A DNA stretch of 64,000 nucleotides from Tilletia caries (taxonomy: Eukaryota > Basidiomycota > Exobasidiomycetes > Tilletiales > Tilletiaceae). Below the pieces are notes generated by a model. That model was given only the letters and a program-made list of their open reading frames with translations, was not told the DNA's origin and made no database searches. The stretch is from assembly GCA_032718865.1 (NCBI GenBank), contig JALUTQ010000020.1, positions 248,001 through 312,000 of the forward strand. The letters are read 5' to 3'. The translations under genes and the position numbers were made by a program. Of the stretch, positions 43,730-54,589 are shown piece by piece (position 1 is the stretch's first letter; each line of letters begins with the position of its first letter).

Positions 43730-45724
43730 GTGGCTTTGTGTTCGCTCCGTCTTGACAGCATGAGCTCAAGTTCGACCTTGCGGCGCGGCTTCCTCAACGC
43801 GGGAGCCTCGCGGCCGCCTGACGCATCCGCTCCCCCCCCCGCGATCTCATCCCCAGCATCGAAACGCAAAGATCCGCCGGCTGCGTCAACCGACGCGAGC
43901 TTGCCACCCACCCGTGCCGCTAAGACCGCTGCGACGGAACGCATCCGGCAGCAAGCCTTCCCGCGCGCACCCAACAGCAACGAGCTTTACGCCGTTCAAG
44001 CCGACCTCTTCGAGAAGCGCCGCGCCGCCGACAAAAAGGTGGCGGCCTTTATCGACCGCTTTTTGCGCGACCTTGGTGACCTTGAGTCATCTGGTGCGCT
44101 GGACCCGAACTCTGCCCGCCTCTTCGCCGCCGGCGCGCAAGCAGCATTTAGGCAGGGGCTCACTCCTGGAGCGCACGCGCCACCGGAGGTGCTCATCAAA
44201 GCACTCAACGCCTGGGACCCCGCTGACAAGGCCTCTGCGGATCGCATCCGCCTTCACGACTCGTACGCCGCTGCAGCAGCACCCAACGACCGGAAACTCA
44301 CCTTCCCGCGACCTCAAAAAGGGACATCCGTCAAAGCCCGCCCGGACCCACCACCCCTTCGACCTCTTCAAGGCTTCCGTCTCCGCGGTCGCGGTGCCGG
44401 CAGCGCCGAGGAAGCGCTCGAGAGGGCCAGTGGCACGGACGACACGGTTTACGTACGCCTGTCCAGCCAGCACTCTTTGCGTTCCAAACATGCCTACTTC
44501 CTCAAGAAGACCATCTTGGACGCTTTTGCCGCCGCCAATGCTCCCTCTCACATAGGCATCGACACCATCAAGCACGTTCCGTCTGGCCTGGCCTTGCGAC
44601 CTCTCGGTTCTTGCGCCGTCTCCGAGCTCTTCTCTCTTCACGACCTCATCAAGGCGACATTCTCTGCCGACAAGGTCGAGATCGGCAACCAATGGGACCG
44701 CTTTGTCCTCATGAATGTTCCGACTTTCATTGATGGCGAGCAAGTTCCTGACGAAATCCTTTCCGACGAGCTTACCGCCGCCGTCGGATGCCCCCTACCA
44801 GAGCCCCCGCGTCGCCTCGGCCGACCGGAGGCGCTCAGCACTCAACGGAGCTCTTCCGTGCTCTTTTCTCTGCCCGGTGGACGGATGCCGGCAGACACGA
44901 CACGGCTTTCGATCCTCGGTCAACGCTTCTCTGTGCGCCCGTACAAGGAGCAGCGGGCCTCAGAGCACTGCGACCACTGCCTCTCCCAGCATCACTCGAC
45001 GGCACGATGCAAGGCTCAGACCCCTCGGTGCAAGGATTGCGCCGCAGAAGGTCATTCGGCAGGGAGCGCGGCTTGCCTCATGTCCAAGGCGGCTCAGGAC
45101 TCGGTTCAGGCAATCCCGCGCTGCTACCATTGCCACGGCCCGCACTCGGCGTTCTCGCCCGGGTGCTTCGCGGCAGCACGCTACTGCAAGGAGGTACACG
45201 CAGTTACCATTCCTACCGGCACACGTCTCGCTCGCGCCCGCCAACTCGGCGAACGTAAGCGCAAGCACGAAGTCGCCCGTCGCATCGTCGCGGGCGCAGC
45301 ACGAGCAGCAAGGCAGACCGGTTCGGCCACGGCGCAGCCGACCAGTGGTGAGGGAGACGGGGCAGCAACGGCGGCTGCTATGGAGGAGGGTTAGTTTCCT
45401 TTTATCACTTCCGGCCTTGATGCGCGTCATGACGACGAGGACCGGTCAGTTGGGCGGTGTAGACCCGCGCGCACGGGTATTCCTTCACTCTGAGATGAAT
45501 TTCGAGGAGGGCAGAGTTTCTCTGCCAGTCGGAACCATCGCTACCACCTCTCCGATCCAAGCCACTCACTGTGCAGCCAACAGTGGAATCCGTAGTACCG
45601 GCACGAATAATCCCTACTCGCGTTGTAGGGGAGTCAGCGCTTCTCGCTCGTCTTAGTGTTGAACATGTAGTCGTGTTTAGAAAGTAGTTCCACAGACGTT
45701 AAAAACCATCATCATCATCATCAT
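43730..45724 (+). mobile_element. LINE-like (Tad-type) non-autonomous element, ORF1 only
   Basis: 1,995 bp bounded by a 15-bp direct repeat. It has a 30-nt leader, one long ORF1, a roughly 310-bp 3' UTR and a 3' tail of CAT repeats (about 45707-45724) in place of poly(A). No endonuclease or reverse transcriptase ORF is present. The target-primed features (variable-length target duplication plus simple-repeat tail) fit a non-LTR retrotransposon. The absence of ORF2 makes it a HAL1-like ORF1-only element or an internal deletion. Confidence 0.82.
43760..45394 (+). CDS. LINE ORF1 protein (gag-like, CCHC zinc knuckles)
   Basis: 544 aa, single uninterrupted frame. The first ATG inside the element gives MSSSSTLRRGFLNAGASRPP. 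The N-terminal third is disordered and basic; the middle is helical (AFIDRFLRDLGDLESSGALD). Near the C-terminus there are three clustered zinc-knuckle-like motifs: CDHCLSQHHSTARC, CKDCAAEGHSAGSAAC and CYHCHGPHSAFSPGC. A basic tail follows. This order is typical of fungal Tad-group ORF1 proteins, which bind element RNA. The frame is intact, so the insertion is not old or the ORF is maintained. Confidence 0.8.
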   Translation: MSSSSTLRRGFLNAGASRPPDASAPPPAISSPASKRKDPPAASTDASLPPTRAAKTAATERIRQQAFPRAPNSNELYAVQADLFEKRRAADKKVAAFIDRFLRDLGDLESSGALDPNSARLFAAGAQAAFRQGLTPGAHAPPEVLIKALNAWDPADKASADRIRLHDSYAAAAAPNDRKLTFPRPQKGTSVKARPDPPPLRPLQGFRLRGRGAGSAEEALERASGTDDTVYVRLSSQHSLRSKHAYFLKKTILDAFAAANAPSHIGIDTIKHVPSGLALRPLGSCAVSELFSLHDLIKATFSADKVEIGNQWDRFVLMNVPTFIDGEQVPDEILSDELTAAVGCPLPEPPRRLGRPEALSTQRSSSVLFSLPGGRMPADTTRLSILGQRFSVRPYKEQRASEHCDHCLSQHHSTARCKAQTPRCKDCAAEGHSAGSAACLMSKAAQDSVQAIPRCYHCHGPHSAFSPGCFAAARYCKEVHAVTIPTGTRLARARQLGERKRKHEVARRIVAGAARAARQTGSATAQPTSGEGDGAATAAAMEEG

Positions 45725-45739
45725 CTGCGAGATGCCACC
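45725..45739 (+). repeat. Right target-site duplication containing the host start codon
   Basis: CTGCGAGATGCCACC again. The ATG at 45732-45734 within it opens the downstream gene. Confidence 0.88.
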
Positions 45740-48632
45740 AGCCAGACCGTCGACCTCCCGGATACATATCCGCATGTCCGAGATGCCTTCGGTCGGGCAG
45801 CGACAGCGCGCACAGGCGGCAGCTCAGGCAGCGGCAGCAGCAGTGGCAGCCAGACGAGGCAGCAGCACAGCGCACCCAGCCCGTGACCACGAGGAAGAGC
45901 AGGAGTCAGATCACCACGACGACGACGACGACGACGACGACGATCAGCAAGAAGATGAACACGGAGGGGAGGATGAGGAGGATGAGGAGGATGAGGAGGA
46001 CGAGGAGGATGAAGATGACGACGAGGACGATGCGGAGGACGACGAAGGAGAAGAAGAAGACGATGCTAGTGATCAGGACGAGTCCGACAGCGATGATCAG
46101 GAAGGAGACGGTGATGGCGACGACACAGAACACCACCCCGCCTTGCTCTCGCGCCCCATCAAGGCGAGCATCACAGAGCATTTCCCATTTCACCTCCACC
46201 TCCTCGATATCGGTCCCGACATTATCTGGCTTCTGTGGGCTGCAGCACCACCACAGGTTCCGTTTCCACCAGCAGCATCTCAGTCTTCGTCAATGCCGGC
46301 ATTCCCAGTCGCAGATCAACAGGATCATCTGCGAAATGCGGCTCTCGCTGTCATCGTTAATGGGACACCCTGGCCCTACGTCTACCTCACCGAACTGAGC
46401 CCTGCCGGCGACCAGGCCGTCCTTGTGGTACACGACCTCGACCCTGGTACCGAGACCAACCTGGTCGTTCATGCGTATCCTCTAAATCGGGATGGTCACC
46501 TGCCTCCATCGATTTCGGACACCATTCAAGGTCAGACCCTGGTCTCTTTCTTCGCGCCAGTCCCCTCCTACAACGATGCACTCTCATCAGAATCGGATTC
46601 CAGCTCCACGCCCTCCAGTCAGGACCCGAAGTCCAAAGGCGAAAGTGAATCGCTTCCCATCCCGCGTCATCAAGCCAAAGATTCGACCGACGTCGCAGAA
46701 TTTCTCCCAGCTCCTCTTACCCTCGATGCCCTCCGAAGCACTCTATTTCGCGCAACAGAATCGCGCGACATTCTGGCCGCATCATTACGAAAAGCTCGGA
46801 AAGAAGCATCAAGAATGGAATCCAATCTACGCAACGAGATTGACTCCTTACAGCGCAACCTTGAACGTTCTTCGGCAGCCGACGGTCGCACAAAGCAAAA
46901 GGTGTTGGCCCTGCAGGAGAATGTTCGACAGGCGAAGGCGGCTGAGGAGCGGCTTGGACGGGAGGCATCCGTCTTGCAAGCCGACTGGGACGAGAGGCAA
47001 TCAAAAATGAATGTAGCTCGTTCAGAGAGGAAAAAGGACAAGGCCCAGTGGGACAGCGAGCGGACCAAGCAGGAGGTTTCCATACAAGCCCTCGAAAATT
47101 CGCTAAAGGAGCAAGAACGCCGGCGCGACAAACTCCGATCGGATCTTGAGGAAAGGGACAAGAAGAGGGGGAAGATGGACACGAAATGGGCCAAGGTGGC
47201 CAGTCTCGAAGACGAGCTAAGGAGGCTAAAGGAGGAAATCACCGGGGTCAAGGAGGGTGCGGCTGTGTTCGCAGCGGCTATGACAGGCGGTTCACCGATC
47301 GGGTCCCCCGCTGCCACACCAGCGATGATTGATCAAGCATCCGGTTCGACTTTGCGTGCCACTGCTCCAGCTTTCTTCGCTCCGCAAACATCCACATCGG
47401 CAAGTCAGCCTAGCGTCGACGACTCGATGCTTCCCAGTGGAGCGCTCACTCCTCGGAGTCGCCTCATTCGCGAGCATGCCTTGGCGACTGCCACTCAATC
47501 TGCAAGGCTTCGATCGACCGCCACATCGGCAACAGATGAGAGTCAAGTCCATCCCTACAGAGCGTATCCACATCTGGGCTCCCTGCCTGCTAGCTCCGCT
47601 GCATCAAACGCTGCGGCAATGAGCGGAAGAACGCTAGACCCGCACAAGCCTGAATTTGTGCCGACGTGGCTGCAACCAGCCCTATCAGCTCCGCAGGAAA
47701 CATCGGCTGGGACCGAGGCTGAAAACGCGGGTGATTTTGCACAAGGATACCACTCGGAGGATCGCGCGTATTCGCAGGCCCTATATCGTGCTCACGACCT
47801 GTCTCAGCCAAATCCTTACCTTTCTGCACCCGGCCAACCATTCAACTTGGCCCATATGCAGGGATTTCCGGACTTTGCGGCTTTTGAAGCATACAGGAAC
47901 AGCGACACGATGGCCGACACATCGGTTCTGCCGTCGCAACTCGTGCATGGGTCAACGGAGGACGACAATCCTGAGGATGCAGAGACGGATGCGGAGACTG
48001 TGGATGGGGATGATCTCGACTTTGACCCAACACTCAAGCTTCCTCCTTCGTTCGCCCGCTCTCGCCAGCTCCCGTCGTCATCAACTAGTCCAGGAGCGTT
48101 GCAGAAGCCTCGCCCCCGGTCCATCGTGCTTTCCAACCCTTCAGTGCCCGACGGGTCCACGGTTTCGCCAAGCACGCCTCGCCATTGGCCCACGTCTGAT
48201 TCGGTTCCAGGACTCAGCTTTGAACATGGCCTCGGTAACGGTTCTGCCCCGACGAGTCCGACGAGCGAGGTGAACGTGGTGAGGTTGCCCATGCCGCCAC
48301 CGGGTCTAATTCAGAACCAGCGATCGTCTCCACGCTTCCACTCGTCGTCGCCCACTGCACACTCAGGCCTGAGCAAACAGGCTGGATCCGTCTCCCCGAG
48401 TCTGTCCATGCCTGGGTCCCCGCTATCGGCACGTCACAAAGCGTCCACAGCGGCTACAGCCAACCCGTACCTCGTCTCTGTGAGCTCTGGGCAGGGCTCG
48501 CCTGTTGCGGCAGGTCCACGATTTGTTTTCCCACATCGCCGAGTGGATCAGGGCATTGGAGAGGGGCTGGTCGCGGTAGGGAGAGAGTCCCCGGGCGAGC
48601 GAGGAACTATCGGAAGGACGGCGTCGGAGTGA
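45732..48632 (+). CDS. Acidic, FN3-like and coiled-coil protein, uncharacterised
   Basis: Single-exon gene, 966 aa. The N-terminus has an Ala/Gln-rich run, then about 80 residues almost all Asp/Glu (about 45895-46115). A compact domain follows (ITEHFPFHLHLLDIGPDIIW ... TPWPYVYLTELSPAGDQAVL, VVHDLDPGTETNLVVHAYPL) whose beta pattern resembles fibronectin type III. A long coiled coil with EASRMESNLRNEIDSLQRNL and QALENSLKEQERRRDKLRSD comes next, then a Ser/Pro-rich tail. No signal peptide or TM segment. Family name not recalled with certainty. Its promoter was displaced by the LINE-like element immediately upstream. Confidence 0.82.
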   Translation: MPPARPSTSRIHIRMSEMPSVGQRQRAQAAAQAAAAAVAARRGSSTAHPARDHEEEQESDHHDDDDDDDDDQQEDEHGGEDEEDEEDEEDEEDEDDDEDDAEDDEGEEEDDASDQDESDSDDQEGDGDGDDTEHHPALLSRPIKASITEHFPFHLHLLDIGPDIIWLLWAAAPPQVPFPPAASQSSSMPAFPVADQQDHLRNAALAVIVNGTPWPYVYLTELSPAGDQAVLVVHDLDPGTETNLVVHAYPLNRDGHLPPSISDTIQGQTLVSFFAPVPSYNDALSSESDSSSTPSSQDPKSKGESESLPIPRHQAKDSTDVAEFLPAPLTLDALRSTLFRATESRDILAASLRKARKEASRMESNLRNEIDSLQRNLERSSAADGRTKQKVLALQENVRQAKAAEERLGREASVLQADWDERQSKMNVARSERKKDKAQWDSERTKQEVSIQALENSLKEQERRRDKLRSDLEERDKKRGKMDTKWAKVASLEDELRRLKEEITGVKEGAAVFAAAMTGGSPIGSPAATPAMIDQASGSTLRATAPAFFAPQTSTSASQPSVDDSMLPSGALTPRSRLIREHALATATQSARLRSTATSATDESQVHPYRAYPHLGSLPASSAASNAAAMSGRTLDPHKPEFVPTWLQPALSAPQETSAGTEAENAGDFAQGYHSEDRAYSQALYRAHDLSQPNPYLSAPGQPFNLAHMQGFPDFAAFEAYRNSDTMADTSVLPSQLVHGSTEDDNPEDAETDAETVDGDDLDFDPTLKLPPSFARSRQLPSSSTSPGALQKPRPRSIVLSNPSVPDGSTVSPSTPRHWPTSDSVPGLSFEHGLGNGSAPTSPTSEVNVVRLPMPPPGLIQNQRSSPRFHSSSPTAHSGLSKQAGSVSPSLSMPGSPLSARHKASTAATANPYLVSVSSGQGSPVAAGPRFVFPHRRVDQGIGEGLVAVGRESPGERGTIGRTASE

Positions 48633-48963
48633 TAACGATTGGACGAGTCCCGAAGGAAAGTTGCGCAAGCACTACATACTGTATGACTGTATAACACCGC
48701 ACGTATGCTTGCTTCACACCTTTTTAATCTGTCACCGCCTGAATACTGAATACTGAATGGCCTTTCTCATGCGTCGTTTTGGCAGAATCGTGCGCAATAG
48801 GCAGGCTACGGTGAGAGGATGTTTGATGGAGGAGTGCATAGTTGATTGTTCGATGATAGGATGGTGTGGAGTGTGATGGGGGAAACACGTGGTAACAGAG
48901 TGCGTGACAGGAAAGTTGCTTGTTGCTAGAACCTGTCGGTCGCCTTCACCTACAGACGGGCGA
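48633..48963. other. Intergenic, convergent 3' ends
   Basis: Contains tandem GAATACTGAATACTGAATGG near 48739. No gene seen. Confidence 0.45.
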
Positions 48964-49205
48964 TTAGCTGTGATAGCACATGAGGTGGCAGTCCTTTTCG
49001 GTCTCCTGATGCTTCGCCATGCAGCCTGCGTAGCAGTCGTCCTGAGAATGAATCCATAACTGGTCAGTCGTGTGTCGCGACAGAAGTCCCATCCTTGAAA
49101 CCACAACTATGTAACACTTACTGGACCCGAGGGCCCCGGGCCGGTGGCAGACACGACAGCGCACATGGTCGCGATGATCAGGAGGGTATTGATGAAGAAC
49201 TTCAT
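48964..49205 (-). CDS. Small secreted Cys-rich protein (SSP3)
   Basis: Two exons: 49205-49122 and 49041-48964, phase-0 intron, 53 aa. The signal peptide MKFFINTLLIIATMCAVVSA is nearly the same as that of SSP4. Module: CYAGCMAKHQETEKDCHLMC, spacing CX3C-X10-CX3C, ending YHS. It is the only family member on the minus strand. About 250 bp upstream of its start lie four 14-bp tandem repeats, and TATAAATACAC (minus strand, about 49433-49443) is a plausible TATA box. Confidence 0.82.
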
Positions 49206-49458
49206 GCTTGTTGGTGTATGAGATCTGCGTCAGAGTAGCGGGAATGGGTGTCAGTCCAGGTACAGGGCGTGGTAGACGTAGCTTGGAGTGAAGGACTGCA
49301 ATCATCCTTGCTCAGCATACATACTCACCAAAGGTCTGGTAGGTCAGAGTAGTGATGATGTGTGCGAATGGGAGGAAAAGGAAGGATGGTGTGTGATGGG
49401 ACTCAGCAGGAAGAAGGGCAGAGGATGAGTGGTGTATTTATAGGGATGCGAGAGGAGG

Positions 49459-49514
49459 GTGGCGACTGGCGAGTGGCGACTGGCGAGTGGCGACTGGCGA
49501 GTGGCGACTGGCGG
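49459..49514 (+). repeat. 14-bp tandem repeat, four units
   Basis: GTGGCGACTGGCGA repeated four times (last unit ends GG). Located upstream of SSP3 on its promoter side. Confidence 0.93.
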
Positions 49515-51152
49515 AGCTATCACCGAAGCAGAAATGAGGGAGACAGACGTTGTAGACCTCATGTACTCGTTCGTTTATAGACAAGTTGCGATGCAGAAAC
49601 CGGAAGGCGTTCCCCTCGTTCCTGTCCGGCTTGGATGCTACCTCTTTCAAGGCTTTATATGCCAGCGAGAAGCATACACTATTTAACATACACGCAGTCA
49701 CCGACCGATTTGCGATGTTCTTGTATGTACATAGCTTTGACGTAGATCCTGCCTCCGATCATGATTTACGCAACGTTGTTGTCGATTCACAGCGATACAG
49801 TTGCGTATTACCTCACATGCAGGTTACTCTCGTGGTTATCTGCGATAGAACAATGGCATTTCCAGAGAGGTCATCCGTCATCGATAAAGAAGAAATGGAG
49901 AAGAGGAATGAGGCGGTGACGAGAGGAGACGTGACGTGGAAGCCTTTAGCCTGGTGATGCCGATAGCGACCGGGATTGCTCTGGATTATGAATTGTCTCC
50001 CTCATACCTTGCCCTCAGCCCGCCGTCAGGTACACATAGCAGGAAGTAGCTTCTCCCGCCTTTTCTACCTCTGTATGTATCTCGTACGTAATTTTGGCGC
50101 GGGCGTTCTTGGTAATCTTTTGGAACGTTTGGTTGCGAAAAACGTTCGATGTGAATACATAACGTCGTGCTTGTGTTCCGATATACATACACTTCCTTCT
50201 GATGCGCAAACGCATCCTCTAACTTCCGTCACAACTACCCGAGTCAGAACCCAGTCAGCTGGCGCCTGGCATACATATGCCAAGCCGGCAGGCGACGTGG
50301 CAACGCGGCGCCAATCTTGTGTCTCATCTTCCGCGCCACTCAAGAGCGCTCTACGGTGAGTTGTTGCGCACGTTGTGCAAGATATGAGAGCTTGAACAAC
50401 GTGACATCCGGACGATGAACGATGAACCTCCTGTTGCCGTCGGTCTAGAACGATCGACTGATGTATCAAGGCGGTGAATGGCTCCACGCCTCCGCCCACA
50501 AGAGCTTCGCATTTCAAGAATGCCTCTATTATGTACTGATGACCTCCTGTATCACAGAGCAAGCACCCCAATTTGGGGCCGTCAGCCAAATCATCTGCGG
50601 CGATATCACGGATACGTCGCCAACGCTATAGCCTGTGTAGCCTGTCCTTTCGCCATTGTCAATCAACGGCCAGCAATCCTTTGCAACTCATTCATGATCT
50701 TCTCCTCTCCCCTTTCGACCCGAATCACTCACTACGAGTACTTTCTTCCTCCCGTCACATTTTAGTACGAGCTGATGCGCTGACGTTATGTTGTAGAAGA
50801 AACAGAATCAAGCGCGTTACTGTCTACTTTCAGGGACTGAGGTCCGCGACACTTCAAACGCTTTCGGCGTCCACGTCAATGCCTCGCAAACGTCCAAGCC
50901 TCGTACGTACCCTCAACCTGATCAGATTGCCTATAAAAGCCGTACTGTAGTTCAGCCTCTTATTCCCTTCTTCCCCCAGCTCTGCACATCATCCTCTTCT
51001 TTCGCACCTTCGCACACATCACTTCCTCCCCAACGTACGCCGATACACACACTTTCTGGTGAGTAGGCTGATGGGGGCAGTCTCAGTCCTCGGCTTACCA
51101 GCTAACTCGCACCATCCCGCTGCTCTGACGTAGATCCCATACACCGACCAGC
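49515..51152. other. Intergenic, AT-richer
   Basis: 1.6 kb without a supportable gene. Base composition is more AT-rich than in the left half, with many TACGTA/TACATA words. CCTATAAAAGCC near 50930-50941 is a good TATA box for SSP4. No further CX3C module was found on either strand. Confidence 0.5.
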
Positions 51153-51619
51153 ATGAGGTTCTTCATCAATACCCTTGGACTCCTGATCATTGCGACCATG
51201 TGCGCAGTTGTGTCTGGCTCTGGACCAGATAACACTGGCGTGAGTAGCCGTGATGGACCTGCACTTGCGGAGAACTTCTCTCGCATTACATACACGACTG
51301 ACGGACAGTGGAATTCGACTTCTGTCACCAGGAGGCATGCTACAACCGTTGCGTCGAGAATAACGCGAAGACACATGCAGGTGAAGATTGCGACTACTGT
51401 GTCATCCACACGTCAAGTAATTTTGAGACGTTACCGCGTTACCTTCCAGACCTGGGCGACATACTGCGGTACAGCTCGAGCAGGTTTCCTTCTCACATAC
51501 CTGTTTTCCACCAGGTGTCCCTTCTTCGTCATTTTCCAATGGATTCATTCGAGCATTGCACTCTTCTCTTCTTCGTTATGGCTCGTATGTGTCAACATTA
51601 TTTATGTACACCAAGCTAG
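51153..51619 (+). CDS. Small secreted Cys-rich protein (SSP4)
   Basis: Two exons: 51153-51239 and 51332-51619, phase-0 intron, 124 aa if the second frame runs to its stop. The signal peptide MRFFINTLGLLIIATMCAVV aligns with SSP3. Module: CYNRCVENNAKTHAGEDCDYC, spacing CX3C-X12-CX2C, longest loop of the family. The roughly 70 residues after the module (through LRHFPMDSFEHCTLLFFVMA) have no counterpart in other members, so a further intron, or a lost stop codon, is possible. Confidence 0.62.
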
Positions 51620-52318
51620 GTTTATTGCTGAGGCGTGATATGATTAAGATGTACCGGTTTCGGACGCACGGACGATCCGTCGGCTGCGCCCAAGTCGGAC
51701 AGTGGGGAGAGTCGACGGCGGTGCAATATCGGAGCCAGTTGACTCGATGGTGATTGCTGGCAACACGCATCGAGCAACGCTCCGCCTCATTCTCATTTCG
51801 AGGCCCTGCAAATTTCCTTCCTTCGCAGCAGGAAGCTCGCAGGACTGGACCACCATCTTCTCCCCCTTTGCACTCTCACCGCTCGTCGCTTTCCTACTCA
51901 CTCTCGAGTGTGTACGAACGTTCATTGCCTTCTCTTCAGTCTCGTTGCTTTCTTTTTCTTTCCCCACCCTCCGCACCCTCTTCTGATTCTCGCATCTCGT
52001 TTCGTTTCTCAGAACGTTTCCTCTTTCCTCTCCGCGTTTCACTCAACGCTTTTTCTCGATGCTCCACTCTCTCCATTGTCCTTTCTTCTGGCGCCGGCTT
52101 GTAGTACGTTTACCATTCGGTCCTGCATCGCTCAGTGGTCCCGCCCGCCCAGGGCGACCCACGATCGCACTCGGCACGAACGTAATCGAGCCCGCGCCCA
52201 CCCACCTGGGGTGGGTCTTTCCCATGTTCCTTCATGGTTGCTATCAGACTGAAGCCACCTGGGAGACTGCGGGTGTGCAGCTTACAGGTAGCAGACAGGA
52301 TTTGAAAGAGGTGGCAAG
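51620..52318. other. Intergenic, CT-rich
   Basis: 700 bp, strongly CT-rich between 51900 and 52100. No gene recognised. Confidence 0.45.
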
Positions 52319-54288
52319 CTAGAGGTGGACACTACCCCAAGGTGCAGCGATCGGTTCTGCTTTCCGTCTCTCCTTGTCCTTGCAGGGCTTGCGATGGAAA
52401 AGACTAGCGATCCGCCCAACCTTCCAGCCGCTCGTGACGTTCAGAGTCGGTTGACCGAGTCGGAAAGCGCCCTCGCTGATTGCGCAGTACTTCGCTGTAA
52501 GGGTCCAAGCAAGACACTGGTCACTCGCCTCGCATAGATTCGAGCAAAAGGTCGCATCGAAGGGCACGTGTCTGGACTCGGCGCAATCCGCAGACCCTGT
52601 TGTGGGCCTCCATCGCGTACCAGCCCTGCTTGACGACATCTGTATCGAGTCCTGAGGTGTGCAATGTCTTGCCTTCCTCAAGTGTCTTGAGATGCATCCG
52701 AACGTTCATTCCCAGCGTGGCAGGTGCGAAATGCTCTGCATGCATTCGTGAAAATGGTGTGAGTTCACCGAACATGAGCTGCCGATCTTGAACACAGAAT
52801 CACTCACCCAGTAGATCACAGTATCGGATCCCATCATCCTCGTCCAGTGTGGGTAGCACCTGCTCTTCGAACACGCGGAGAGCTTGAAGGTCGAATGCTT
52901 CATTGTGGTGAAGGCTCAGAACGGGCGCGTACAGCAATTCATCGGTGAAGATTAAGCTTCGGACGGACTCCTTGACGAACAGCTCATGACCTCCGACAGG
53001 TCTTAGTGCTTTCATCTGTGGCTGTTGGTATAGCACATCTGCAAGCTATGTCATGACAAAAGTAAGGAAAGAATTCAGCAAGTGGGAAGCATGGGATGAT
53101 ACAATCATCACTCGACCTGACTTACAGCACAGTCGCCGCACGACCACTTCTTGATGACAGTGTCCCATTTGGTGTGGAAGAGCTCGTCCTTTCCGAACGT
53201 CTGCTGCATGATCTTTTGGCTCAAAACGAGACCAGCGCCGATATTTGCGAATTCGAAAGTGCCATCCCCGCCCTTGTCCAGGTTGCCAAAGTACTGTCAG
53301 GTAGAGGCAAAGACAATTGTGCGTTACGTAAAGTTGTGAATGCATGTTCATAGACGGAGTCTGCAGGATAGCGGCCTCGCTTACCTTCAGTTCGGAGGGG
53401 TCAAATTGGGAGAGCCAGCGGACCAGTGTGCTAAAGAATACGTACGTGTCATCCTCGCTGGCGACATACCACTTCTGGTTGGGATACGCCTTCCATGCAT
53501 GAGCAAGCATCGGCAAAAGCTTCCACTTGTCAAGTTGCCGGGCCTTGGTTCCAATTGCCTGCTTGCTAACGGGTTGTCCATTCGCTAGTTGCTTGTGAAT
53601 CAGATTATATTCTTGAAACTCGTCCGAAGCGCGGAACGTGGCTGAGGTGGTGTTGGCGAGGGCGTCGTAGACGTCGAATGCTCCCAGACGCATATCTGCG
53701 TCTGAGTAGAGAAGTCGTTTGGGGATGTCCGGTCGGGCCCACATGACGTGCCAAGAGAGTCGTTCCGCAGCTAGCGCAGAGCTCGACTTGATCAGTTGCT
53801 GCAAGGAAGATGGGAAAGGTTGTTGATTGAGCGTGATGGCGCGCGCATGCGCATGCAATGACCTAGACTTACGACCATCTCTGAAGCCAGTGGCCGTATC
53901 GAGGCTGCACCTTGGAATGGCCCCTTCTTCGGCGGTCGTCCTGCCAGCCAGCTGGTTCCTGTTGCGAGACGGTCCCATGTGCCGATGGCAAAATCATGGA
54001 CCGATCCGCTCACTTTTTCTCGGTCGGAAATCAGGGCCCCGATGGCCATGAGAAGGAAAAGCGTACCACATAGCTTTGGAAAGAGTGCGCCTGTCAGTGA
54101 CGGGGCCCTGATCCGACAGGGCGATGCGACCTGCTCACCACACATATCCTCTGCCGCGAGAACGTCTTGCTAGACTTCCGAGGGGAGCCTTGCCCGATGA
54201 GGATCTCACGCGGTTGGTGGGTGCCGAGCGGGATGTACGCGGTACGTTCTCGCTCCGACGAAGCGAGCATGCGGCCGCCGAAGGACAT
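52319..54288 (-). CDS. Fringe-like glycosyltransferase (GT31/DUF604) with PAN-like C-terminus
   Basis: Probable Golgi type II membrane glycosyltransferase. Best model has seven exons: 54288-54144, 54090-53873, 53798-53385, 53293-53126, 53045-52808, 52735-52704, 52651-52319, 515 aa. It has a short cytosolic N-terminus, a signal-anchor (LCGTLFLLMAIGALIS), then KRLLYSDADMRLGAFDVYDA, the nucleotide-sugar motif WYVASEDDTYVFFSTLVRWL, NIGAGLVLSQKIMQQTFG and WDTVIKKWSCGDCALADVLY. The C-terminal Cys pairs (SADCAESRHVPFDATFCSNL, CEASDQCLAWTLTAKYC) resemble a PAN/Apple module found in fungal members. Exon 1 is the least certain: its donor GTGTGG is weak, and an ATG at 54145 could start the protein instead. 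Intron 6 uses GTTCGG and is 52 nt. Acceptor and sugar unknown. Confidence 0.75.
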
Positions 54289-54589
54289 CGCGCCGTGTGC
54301 AATGTATGCCTGCGCGCGCGCTGCGAGTCAGTGCCCGGGATATGTAAGTTGGAAGAACTGCTGGTCATCGCCGCCCAGTGAGTGCTTGCTGCATGTTGGC
54401 CGAAGCGAGCCGTCGTTGCGCAACGAGCTTCTGGATGGGAGCGCCGCGCCGGGGCCCCCACTCGCATCGCTCTTGCTCATCTCCCTGACTGGAGATCCTT
54501 CAGTATGCACAAACGCAGCCAGCCTGGCCGTCGACTGCTGCAGCTGGGGCCTTGCATCTTCCGGATTCCGTGGCCAGGGTGGAAGCGTT
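54289..54589. other. Intergenic, GT31 gene upstream region
   Basis: No gene recognised. Confidence 0.4.

Noticed and set aside
43914..44743. Long overlapping frames inside the LINE ORF1 region
   Set aside because: They lack the zinc knuckles and have no start context; shadows of a GC-rich ORF.
52560..52740. Apparent frameshift in the glycosyltransferase gene
   Set aside because: A 52-nt intron with donor GTTCGG and acceptor CACCTCAG joins the two frames; GTTCG donors also occur at the F-box gene and the 7-exon gene.
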